A stretch of 64,000 nucleotides of DNA from Neobacillus notoginsengisoli (GTDB lineage: Bacteria > Bacillota > Bacilli > Bacillales > Cytobacillaceae), in NCBI RefSeq assembly GCF_003515685.1, contig NZ_QWEG01000006.1, positions 62,001 to 126,000 on the forward strand, in the 5' to 3' direction. The number at the start of each line of letters is the position of its first letter. The stretch's first letter is position 1. The notes under the pieces were generated by a model that saw only the letters and a program-made list of their open reading frames with translations, was not told the DNA's origin and searched no databases. Position numbers and translations under genes: made by a program. This document shows, one piece after another, positions 18,457-26,138 of the stretch.

Positions 18457-19851
18457 TTATTTCGGTACTTCGTTCGGTTTCCCCCACAGGCCGCCATCAT
18501 CATCAGCTGTACCGGAGTTTTCTCCTTGCTTGGTCCCAGGCTGGCGAGCTTCAGGCGCTTTGTTGACGTCTGTGCCGGCATTTCCATTATCACTAGTTCC
18601 CGGACCAACAGGATTCACAGGGGGTTCCCCGCTGTTTTCTGCAGGCGTCCCACCCGTATTCTGTCCGTCTGCAGGAGCTTGGCCATCACTCGTCGGTTCT
18701 GCCGGTAGCGCATGGACTTCAACTTTGTGGACTGGCGGGTAATAGTCTTCGGAAATAGCTTCCGTATCGAGCAGATTGCCCAAGGTATAAATTTCGCGAT
18801 AAATTTTGATAATGGCGCCCTCTTTGCCTTCTTCAGTTATGTTAACCTGGCCGGTCTTCAGAAGCGGGCTGAATTGCTTAATCGTTTTTGGCTTGAAAAC
18901 TTCCTCGCCATCGGCAACCGTTTTATATTCATAAAGAAACTTTGTGCCGGAAATGCTAGCGGTCAATTTTCCGCCACTATATGCAAAAGCTAATTCATAC
19001 GAGTTGTCGTTTGGATTAGCAAAAACAAAATCCTTTCCCGTTACATGGCTTACGAATGCTTCTGAACCAAGCTTGGCGAATTCCGGAAGTTCCTTGCTGA
19101 TATTCCGTTCAAGAATGGTAAAATTCGTTTTTAGTATGGCGATATAAGCCGCTGATGCCATCATGCTTAAAGAAGTTTCAGCCATGTTGCCGAGTTCGTT
19201 TTCTTTGATAAACCGGTTGAACGAGAATTCGGCGCCGCCTTCAAGTTTAATAGAATCAAATTCTTTTACTGCAAGTTCGAGATCGGAGGAAGGCTCTTTT
19301 ACTTCAACTGTACCTGTTGAAACGATTCCTTCATCATTTGTCTTATTTGGCATAAATTCCACTAAACCGACTGTAAATGACCCTACTTTCAGCATTGCGG
19401 CAGGCTCGGCCAATTTTGCTGTAAGATCCTTCAAGTTGATTTCTTCACCAATTAGTGGAGGGGAGATTCTCCCAATCCATTCAACAAGAACAGATTCATC
19501 TAGGTTGACCTTTATAGCATTTTGCCGGCCGTCCACTAACCCGGAAATCGTCCCCTCTGGATCAAAAGCAAATTGCTCTGTCTCAAGATCGATCGTTTTT
19601 TCTTTATAGTGAAGTTTAAGGGTTGTGTTTGCGTACCAGTCAGTTGAGGCGGCCTTAATCAGTTCAAGTGCTTCACGTGCTGATTTGCCTTCAAGATTCA
19701 CTCCGCCCACAGCTGTACCACGGGAATAGGTTTCATCCCCTGCGAACAGTGTACCAAACGCCTTGGCACCGAAATGAGAGAAGCCGAAGACGTAGGCGGT
19801 ACTCAAGATGAGGACAATAAAAACTTTTAAAAACTGCTGGTTTTTTCTCAT
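18457..19851 (-). CDS. VanW-like/putative peptidoglycan-binding secreted protein
   Basis: 464 residues with an uncleaved signal anchor at about residues 8-28. Residues 45-70 (YSRGTAVGGVNLEGKSAREALELI in part) match the start of the putative peptidoglycan-binding domain found in VanW-type proteins. Residues 205-250 (FDSIKLEGGAEFSFNRF) resemble a divergent VanW core. The last 85 residues are a Pro/Gly/Asn/Asp-rich, probably disordered tail. The ATG at 19851 has better spacing to AAAGGG than the upstream TTG. It lies 22 bases before pilB, so I infer a role at the wall in pilus assembly or passage, but this is not shown. Confidence 0.7.
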   Translation of the reverse strand: MRKNQQFLKVFIVLILSTAYVFGFSHFGAKAFGTLFAGDETYSRGTAVGGVNLEGKSAREALELIKAASTDWYANTTLKLHYKEKTIDLETEQFAFDPEGTISGLVDGRQNAIKVNLDESVLVEWIGRISPPLIGEEINLKDLTAKLAEPAAMLKVGSFTVGLVEFMPNKTNDEGIVSTGTVEVKEPSSDLELAVKEFDSIKLEGGAEFSFNRFIKENELGNMAETSLSMMASAAYIAILKTNFTILERNISKELPEFAKLGSEAFVSHVTGKDFVFANPNDNSYELAFAYSGGKLTASISGTKFLYEYKTVADGEEVFKPKTIKQFSPLLKTGQVNITEEGKEGAIIKIYREIYTLGNLLDTEAISEDYYPPVHKVEVHALPAEPTSDGQAPADGQNTGGTPAENSGEPPVNPVGPGTSDNGNAGTDVNKAPEARQPGTKQGENSGTADDDGGLWGKPNEVPK

Positions 19852-19887
19852 AAGCAACTACCCTTTCCAGACGGACGCGAGACTCTT

Positions 19888-20706
19888 CTATCCATTTCTA
19901 GCTCCCGCCGACTTAACCAAATCTTCTTCCTTGTTCTCACTGGCAACGGCCGCTTCAACGAGCGCTGCAAAATAGTCTTCATCGCCTGCACGATCATATT
20001 CGTTCTTTAAAGCTGGAGCTGTTTCGCCAGATTCCGAGATTTCAAGGTCGATTGAATCGAAGTCCAGCAGCGGGAGATCCAAATTTCCCTCTCCAATTGA
20101 CTTTACAGATTGCTCTCCATTTGTGAATCTCTCGACATTCTCGTTCGAACTTACAGGAAGAACAAGAGATGGTTCAAGTATTTCTAGGTCATCAAAGAAG
20201 GCTAGGTCAGTAACTGTCTCATCAGGCTCAATTGTTTTTTCATTATCCGAAAGAGAGGGCTGTGGGGAAATTTCGTCTAAATCCAACTCAGTATGACCAG
20301 CACCCGAAAGCCCCGCTCCTTCTCCAGCTGAAACCATGTCTGATAGATTGTTTTCGATTGGCAAAATCGAATCATGTAAACGGTCCTCAATCGTCTTTTG
20401 GCTTAATATATGCGCTGACGAACCATTTTCAATTTCAGCTACCTCATCAAAAACACTTTCTTCGGTAAAAAATACAGCACCGAGCTTCCGGTCAAATATA
20501 TAGGCTGCCAATCCTGTCAGCAACAACAAAATTAGAGCTAGTTGCAAAGAGTTGAAAATACTATTCCCGTAACCACCTGCTATGGCCAGAAATACGGAAG
20601 TACCAGCAATCATTACTTTTCCCTTTCCCGTCAACCCAAGGGGAAGAAAGTATAAAACCGGAACAAGCAGAACGAGCGAGGCCAGTCCGTAAATGAATAT
20701 TTCCAC
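19888..20706 (-). CDS. Membrane protein with long acidic tail, first gene of the pilus operon
   Basis: I do not recognise this family. The 272-residue protein has three hydrophobic segments in the first 80 residues (about 2-20, 28-45 and 53-72), followed by about 190 residues rich in Glu, Asp, Ser and Leu with no motif I can name and no cysteine. The GTG at 20706 lies seven bases after GGGGG and is preferred to an upstream TTG. Being 36 bases before the VanW-like gene, it seems to head the operon. A tethered, disordered cytoplasmic tail that recruits other pilus parts is one possibility. Confidence 0.6.
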   Translation of the reverse strand: MEIFIYGLASLVLLVPVLYFLPLGLTGKGKVMIAGTSVFLAIAGGYGNSIFNSLQLALILLLLTGLAAYIFDRKLGAVFFTEESVFDEVAEIENGSSAHILSQKTIEDRLHDSILPIENNLSDMVSAGEGAGLSGAGHTELDLDEISPQPSLSDNEKTIEPDETVTDLAFFDDLEILEPSLVLPVSSNENVERFTNGEQSVKSIGEGNLDLPLLDFDSIDLEISESGETAPALKNEYDRAGDEDYFAALVEAAVASENKEEDLVKSAGARNG

Positions 20707-20809
20707 ATAAAAACCCCCATTTCCCCATTTTCTATACAAGATTTTTCAAATTAATAGAAAATTCATCCCATTTGACTAAAAAATGACATTGTTCTTCTAA
20801 CAGATATTG

Positions 20810-20815
20810 TATAAT
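20810..20815 (+). promoter_or_regulatory. Possible -10 box for the minor pilin operon
   Basis: TATAAT 37 bases before the first minor pilin start, in the divergent gap between the two pilus transcription units. TTGTTC 15 bases upstream is a poor -35. Confidence 0.35.
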
Positions 20816-20851
20816 AATCTTAGCATTTAAAAAAGAGGGGGAAAGTCATGA

Positions 20852-21295
20852 ATGATTAAATATTTCCAAAAACAAGAAGGGTTTACATTAATTGAGGTCC
20901 TACTCTCCATTGTTTTGCTCACAATTATCCTGACTTCCTTCCTGGGCTTTTTTACCCAGTCGGCTATTTTCACTAACAAGAATCAAGAAAAACTTAGCGC
21001 TGCGCAAACTGCCCAAAAGGTTGTATCATCAATAGAATTGAATACAACAAAGGCTCAGCTGAAAGCAAAAAGTATTGTTAATGATACAGGGAAAGTGGTT
21101 TCTCCAAGTACAGTTTATAATGATAAAAGTCAATTTAATGAACTTTTTAAATTTACAATTGTTACTCCTTTTACTGTTGAGATTAAGTTCTCTGATGGAC
21201 CCATGGGTAGTGGTTTAATCCAATGCAAGGTTTCCATTTTAGATAACTCCTCTCCACCAAAAACCAAATCTGAAACTTTTACTTACATAAGGTGA
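20852..21295 (+). CDS. Type IV minor prepilin (PilV/PilI-like)
   Basis: 147-residue prepilin. The leader MIKYFQKQEG is cut after G10 and the mature part starts FTLIEVLLSIVLLTIILTS, with Glu at position 5. The rest is a small hydrophilic head without a recognisable fold. It starts at an ATG nine bases after GAGGGGGAAAG, and a four-codon overlapping ATG frame just upstream is probably meaningless. First of three plus-strand pilin genes, with a gap of four bases to the next. Confidence 0.85.
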   Translation: MIKYFQKQEGFTLIEVLLSIVLLTIILTSFLGFFTQSAIFTNKNQEKLSAAQTAQKVVSSIELNTTKAQLKAKSIVNDTGKVVSPSTVYNDKSQFNELFKFTIVTPFTVEIKFSDGPMGSGLIQCKVSILDNSSPPKTKSETFTYIR

Positions 21296-21299
21296 TTTT

Positions 21300-21746
21300 A
21301 TGATAAAAAATCAAAAAGGGATAACTCTTATCGAACTGTTAGCAACGCTCACAATTCTTACAATTATTTCGGGTCTAGTCTACGGGGTATTGATCGGCAC
21401 GACTAAAAACTACCAGAAGCTTTCGTCAAAAGCGGATTTAAGCAGAGAAGCGAATCTCATTCTCGCAACCGTAAAAAACGTTCACGAAAAGACAGGAAAA
21501 ACCGCGGGGAATACAAATGCCGAATATGAAATCGATTTTCTCTCCGGACAATATATGATTGGAGAAAAGAACGCTTCGTCAAACCCACTTCACTCAAAGA
21601 AGTTTTCTGTTGAAGTATACAAAAATCATGCATTAGTGAATGGTAAAACAAAGATTTCTTCATTACAACCACTAACAATCAAAGTCATTGTAAAAGATTC
21701 AAATGGGCAGTCATATGAAGTGGATACGATTATTAAAAAGCATTAA
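21300..21746 (+). CDS. Type IV minor prepilin (PilW/PilJ-like)
   Basis: 148 residues. A short leader MIKNQKG is cut after G7, giving ITLIELLATLTILTIISGLVYG with Glu at position 5. The head is hydrophilic with no cysteine. It probably joins the other two minor pilins in a tip or priming complex, as PilVWX-type proteins do. Its end overlaps the start of the next frame. Confidence 0.85.
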   Translation: MIKNQKGITLIELLATLTILTIISGLVYGVLIGTTKNYQKLSSKADLSREANLILATVKNVHEKTGKTAGNTNAEYEIDFLSGQYMIGEKNASSNPLHSKKFSVEVYKNHALVNGKTKISSLQPLTIKVIVKDSNGQSYEVDTIIKKH

Positions 21747-22899
21747 GGGGGCGATACCGATTCGAAATGAGAGAGGCTACACTCTGCTGATTGTGATGGT
21801 AATTATTACTCTGACAGTCATTTTCGCTTTAGGGTTGAGCGGAATGGCAATGAACACGAGTCTTCAAGTCAACAAGACAGAAAACGTCAACAAGGCGACC
21901 GACCTAGCCGAAATGGGCATAACGTATTACAAAGACAAAATCGACAACATCATCGTTAAGGCCTTTACGGCAAAAACCATTACAAAACCAACCGAATTAG
22001 ACACTTTATTAAATGAGATGAAAAATGAAGTTACAAAGATTCAAACGGAAGATGGTAAACAAAATGTTTCCGGAAGCGGAATCTCTTATGAGATTAGAAA
22101 TCTTTCTGTGGATATTAGCAATCCCTCAAAGATATTGATCACTTTCAGGACCATCGGAAACTCGGAAGGGGAAAAACGGGAACTATCCTTAGCCTTAAAC
22201 TATACAATTAAACCCGGTAAGTCGCTTCCATTGTATAAAGTCAATGACCCGGGAACTTTCAGCTCGAGTAGTAGTGCTTGCCACAATCCTCAAGAAAATA
22301 CAAATATAATAAATCAAAATTGTTTTTACAATCCCACCGAAAATGTACCAGGAGTAAAAATTGAAAATTCTACACTTAAAATTATTGGGAATGAAGAATT
22401 TGACCATTTTAAAAATGTTACATCCTCTAAAATTTACGTAACTGGCGATATTTTACTCAATAAAGTCAATAACATAACAAACCTCCGTTTACATGTAGAA
22501 GGAGACCTCATTGAAAGTAATAGCGAGTCAAAGTTTAATAACTTTGGTGGAATTACCTTAATAGAAATAGAAAAAAACGCGATAATAACCAGTTTAAATA
22601 ATCTTGGCGAAAATTTTGAAATGATCATCGGAAAAAATTTAACAGTTAATGAATTTAAAAACAATACGACTGGAAAAATCATTGTGTATGGTGATGCAAA
22701 CATCAATGCAGTTAACAGCAACACAAATGTAACAATGTGTGTATTTGGAAAATACAGCGGCTACCAACCAAAACCTTCTTATATTAAAGTTTATGGCGAG
22801 CCGGGATTTGAGAGCGATTCAGTGTGCGGACCATATGCTAGGGCAAATGTCCCCTTTCTTCTCGATAGCAACCGTGAAGAATCTATTATTTATAAATAA
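21715..22899 (+). CDS. Large type IV minor prepilin (PilX-like) with beta-helix-like head
   Basis: About 394 residues. The prepilin segment is RNERG followed by YTLLIVMVIITLTVIFALGL; mature position 5 is Ile, not Glu, as in tip pseudopilins of the GspK type. From about residue 200 onward, short units of about 20 residues repeat the pattern hydrophobic-x-hydrophobic-x-Gly-Asp/Asn-hydrophobic (IYVTGDI, LHVEGDL, IEIEKNA, MIIGKNL, IVYGDAN, MCVFGKY), which suggests a parallel beta-helix. Four cysteines in the head may form disulphides. The start is uncertain: ATGs at 21703 and 21715 lie inside the previous gene without a clear binding site, while AAGGGGG at 21744 precedes only ATA or ATT codons. 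Confidence 0.75.
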   Translation: MKWIRLLKSIKGAIPIRNERGYTLLIVMVIITLTVIFALGLSGMAMNTSLQVNKTENVNKATDLAEMGITYYKDKIDNIIVKAFTAKTITKPTELDTLLNEMKNEVTKIQTEDGKQNVSGSGISYEIRNLSVDISNPSKILITFRTIGNSEGEKRELSLALNYTIKPGKSLPLYKVNDPGTFSSSSSACHNPQENTNIINQNCFYNPTENVPGVKIENSTLKIIGNEEFDHFKNVTSSKIYVTGDILLNKVNNITNLRLHVEGDLIESNSESKFNNFGGITLIEIEKNAIITSLNNLGENFEMIIGKNLTVNEFKNNTTGKIIVYGDANINAVNSNTNVTMCVFGKYSGYQPKPSYIKVYGEPGFESDSVCGPYARANVPFLLDSNREESIIYK

Positions 22900-22901
22900 C
22901 T

Positions 22902-22937
22902 TAAAAGCCGGCTCTCAATTGAGAACCGGCTTTCATA
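22902..22937. terminator. Bidirectional terminator between minor pilins and the GGDEF gene
   Basis: Near-perfect inverted repeat AAAGCCGGCTCTCAATTGAGAACCGGCTTT with T runs on both sides. It lies between two convergent genes. Confidence 0.85.
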
Positions 22938-22951
22938 TACCTATTTTCTTC

Positions 22952-24670
22952 TTACTTCACATACGCCGCTACCCGATTCCTCCCCGCCCGTTTGGCTCCA
23001 ACATAAAGGGCGCGGTCTGCATGGCGGATAAGGGCCATTGCGTCCTCGGCATCCTCTGGTGCGGTTGCGATTCCGAATGAGGCGGTAACTTTAATTGGAA
23101 TCTGTGGTGAATCCCCACCCATATGTTCAGACAGGATGAACGGCCAGTTGGCAATGGACTGCCTGATCAGTTCCGTCATATTATAAGCTTCCCGGCTCGT
23201 TGCCTCAGGCAGGAGAATGACGAATTCCTCTCCCCCGTATCTGGCTACTGTTCCGGAATCGCCGACGATATTCTTGATTCTCGAAGCCAGTTCCCTCAGC
23301 ACTTCATTTCCGCTTTGATGGCCATACGTGTCGTTCACGGCCTTGAAATGGTCGATGTCAAGAATAATAAGGGCGAGCCGCTCACGTACACGTTTATCAA
23401 CCAAGCCGAATTCCCTTGTTAGCATTTTTTCAAAATACCTATAGTTACGCAGCTTCGTCAAGGAGCAGCGTTCGCTTTCTTCTTTTGCTTGTTCATAATG
23501 CCGTGCGTTTTCAATGGCAATGGCATAATGGGAGCATAAAATATCGACAAGCATCAGCTGGGACTTCTCAAAGGCCCGCTTCTTTTTCGATACGAGGACC
23601 ACTACCCCGACATGCCGTCCGCTTTTTTCCATCGGAATCCCGAGGACGCTTTCCGAATCAGCCGGCAGATTTCCCCCGACAATGTGGCGCCATTCCTTCC
23701 GGGATCCGAACAGGACCGGCTTCCCAGTTCCCCATACTGTTCCGCTTACTCCCTGATACTTCTTGATTGGGATTTGGCTGTTCGGCATAATGAATCCGTT
23801 TTCGATCCTCCTTGCCATGACAACATCGTCGTTCTCCTCGATTTCAATGACATAGGCATAATCGATCGGCAGCATTTCCGAAAGCTTTTGCAAAAACAGC
23901 TCTGCCACTTCATCCACTTTGATGCGTTCGGCTAACTGATGGCCAATTTCTGCTGCTTTCTGCAAGTACACATTAATATCTTGGGTGGAATAATACATTC
24001 TTAGAATGAGTGAGACACTCGCAAATGGCCCGCCAATGAACAAAAGGGCTAGGGCGCCAAGCTCTAGGTGAAGCGTATACAAAACGAAACCAAGTGGAAA
24101 GGTGATAACAGTCGTTAACGACTCCCACATAAAATCCTTTCCAAAATAAGACTCCGTGCTCTTATAAACGAATTTCTGATAGATAATCACAATTAGTTGG
24201 TTTAATACATAATAAAAGACAGCATATGCAGTTGCGAGCCAGAGAACAACCGTACCCTCCCCCATGCGTGAAAGCGTTTGCCCTCCGAGGCTGAAATAGA
24301 CTGTGCCACTTACGAGGGACACCACGAAAAACATCAGGGAATTCAGTGGTAGTCTGAACAGCCCTTCTTTTGGAATGCGCAGTTTTGTTAGAAGTACCAG
24401 GACGGAAAGCTGGACAGTAATCATTTCAACGAACAAGCCATAGCGAAGGAATACAGCAATGGATACCCACTGGATGATAAAGATGGGGGTTCCATTTATG
24501 ACCATCGGCATCGCCGCAACGATGGAGGCCAGAAGAAGGAAACCAAGAAGATTCAACAAGTTCAAATCAGCCGGAGGAGGAGATAACATGTATGTAAGCA
24601 CAAGGCCAGGAGGGACAAGCAGCAGCCAAACGAAAAAAATCACCTTTTTCACTCGGGACGTTACATGCAC
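22952..24670 (-). CDS. Membrane GAF-GGDEF diguanylate cyclase
   Basis: Predicted to make c-di-GMP from two GTP. The first 235 residues carry about seven membrane spans, residues 255-400 resemble a GAF sensor domain, and the carboxy-terminal GGDEF domain has DIDHFKAVNDTYGH and the active-site GGEEF at about 479. The inhibitory-site motif RxxD five residues before GGEEF is absent (VGDSGTVARYGGEEF), so product inhibition at that site is unlikely. I start at a GTG six bases after GGAGGG (572 residues), rather than 15 codons upstream. It sits between folC and the pilus genes, which suggests it serves the pilus. Confidence 0.9.
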   Translation of the reverse strand: MHVTSRVKKVIFFVWLLLVPPGLVLTYMLSPPPADLNLLNLLGFLLLASIVAAMPMVINGTPIFIIQWVSIAVFLRYGLFVEMITVQLSVLVLLTKLRIPKEGLFRLPLNSLMFFVVSLVSGTVYFSLGGQTLSRMGEGTVVLWLATAYAVFYYVLNQLIVIIYQKFVYKSTESYFGKDFMWESLTTVITFPLGFVLYTLHLELGALALLFIGGPFASVSLILRMYYSTQDINVYLQKAAEIGHQLAERIKVDEVAELFLQKLSEMLPIDYAYVIEIEENDDVVMARRIENGFIMPNSQIPIKKYQGVSGTVWGTGKPVLFGSRKEWRHIVGGNLPADSESVLGIPMEKSGRHVGVVVLVSKKKRAFEKSQLMLVDILCSHYAIAIENARHYEQAKEESERCSLTKLRNYRYFEKMLTREFGLVDKRVRERLALIILDIDHFKAVNDTYGHQSGNEVLRELASRIKNIVGDSGTVARYGGEEFVILLPEATSREAYNMTELIRQSIANWPFILSEHMGGDSPQIPIKVTASFGIATAPEDAEDAMALIRHADRALYVGAKRAGRNRVAAYVK

Positions 24671-24757
24671 TGTTATCCCTCCTCTGGTAAAATAGTCACA
24701 AATTTTTAAACTCATTTTATCAAAGATTCAGACTCTTGTCATACATTTGGACGAATT

Positions 24758-26062
24758 TTACAAAATATTTCCCAACAAGTGCCGCCTCGCTTCAGAAATG
24801 AAATATAGCGAGCCGGTAATGACTAGAATCCAACCTTCTTCCATGTTATTTATTTCTTTGTGCAGGAACTGTCTCCAGTCTCCTGCTGGCTTGCTATTGG
24901 ATTTTTTGCCTAAACTGGCGAGCTCCTCCGCACTTGCAGCACGCGGAAAATCGAAGGAGACGAATGACATCCTGTCGGCCACCGCCTCAAGCGAGGAAAT
25001 CATGCTCCCAAGCGGTTTGTCCTTGAGGGCCGCGAAGACGATGTGAATGTTCCTGTCCACAAACCGGGAGTGAAGCTCGTTGATCAGCGATTCAATTCCT
25101 TCCGTATTATGTGCCCCATCAAGAATTACCACAGGATTTTCCGAAACCATTTCAAGCCTTCCCGGCCAGAAAGCGTCCTTCAAGCCCTTCCTGATTTCCC
25201 CTTCACCTGCTTTCACGATGCTCTCTTCAATCAAATAGTTCATTGCAGTGACGGCAAGTGCAGCATTCTGTGTCTGGTGGGCGCCAATCATTGATACTTC
25301 CAGGCCAGAAAATTGTCCATACGGAGTCGACATAGTAAACTTTTCCCCTTTTGCAGTTTTCGTATGGCCGCTAACCACAATCTCTTTCCCTAATTCGAGA
25401 AGCCTCGCGTTCTTATCGGCTGCCTGCTCCCTAATCACTGCCAGCGCTTCGCTGTTTTGCGTGGCGGTTAGGACCGGAATTCCTTCTTTGATGATGCCCG
25501 CTTTTTCAAAAGCAATCTCCGTATATGTATCACCAAGGATCGAAATATGATCGAGGCCAACATTCGTAATGACCGACAGAAGTGGCTTAAGGATATTCGT
25601 TGAATCAAATCTTCCGCCGAGGCCCACTTCATAAATGGCAAAATCGACCGGCCGGACGTCGGCAAAATAAATAAACGACATGGCGGTAATCACCTCGAAT
25701 TCGGTCGGCCCGCCCAGGTCAGTCTTGTCTAATTCATCAGATAGCGGTTTGATTTTATTTGCAAGCTCCACTAATTCCTCGTCTGTGACAGGGTTGCCGT
25801 TCACACTAATCCTTTCGTTAAAATATTCAATATAAGGCGAAGTAAAAGTCCCAACGGAATACCCAGCTGTTTCAAGGATCGACCGCAAAAAGGTGACCGT
25901 TGACCCTTTGCCATTTGTTCCGCCAATATGGACGGCTTTCAATTTTTTCTCAGGATTTCCGAGCCTCTCCATCATCCATTCCATTCGTTTTAGGCCCGGT
26001 TTGATCCCAAGCCTTAGCCTCCCGTGTATCCAGTCAAGCGCATCCTCGTATGTCTGAAACAT
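24758..26062 (-). CDS. folC: Folylpolyglutamate/dihydrofolate synthase
   Basis: Adds glutamate to folates (and to dihydropteroate if bifunctional), using ATP. Key motifs: the P-loop IGGTNGKGSTVTFL near residue 45, TSPYIEYFNERI, and VILDGAHNTEGI around 300. Start at ATG 26062 (MFQTYEDALDWIHGRL) with GGAGG upstream gives 434 residues, the family norm; the open frame running further into valS has no support. Follows valS, as in B. subtilis. Confidence 0.95.
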   Translation of the reverse strand: MFQTYEDALDWIHGRLRLGIKPGLKRMEWMMERLGNPEKKLKAVHIGGTNGKGSTVTFLRSILETAGYSVGTFTSPYIEYFNERISVNGNPVTDEELVELANKIKPLSDELDKTDLGGPTEFEVITAMSFIYFADVRPVDFAIYEVGLGGRFDSTNILKPLLSVITNVGLDHISILGDTYTEIAFEKAGIIKEGIPVLTATQNSEALAVIREQAADKNARLLELGKEIVVSGHTKTAKGEKFTMSTPYGQFSGLEVSMIGAHQTQNAALAVTAMNYLIEESIVKAGEGEIRKGLKDAFWPGRLEMVSENPVVILDGAHNTEGIESLINELHSRFVDRNIHIVFAALKDKPLGSMISSLEAVADRMSFVSFDFPRAASAEELASLGKKSNSKPAGDWRQFLHKEINNMEEGWILVITGSLYFISEARRHLLGNIL

Positions 26063-26138
26063 GATAAGTCCTCCAATAGAACAGGAGGAAGACGAACCCT
26101 CTGGGGATCCGCCTTCCACTGCTGAATATCTTTCGTTT

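Noticed and set aside
20848-20859. Three-codon ATG frame overlapping the first minor pilin start
   Set aside because: Too short and not seen as a known leader peptide; the pilin ATG four bases later explains the site.
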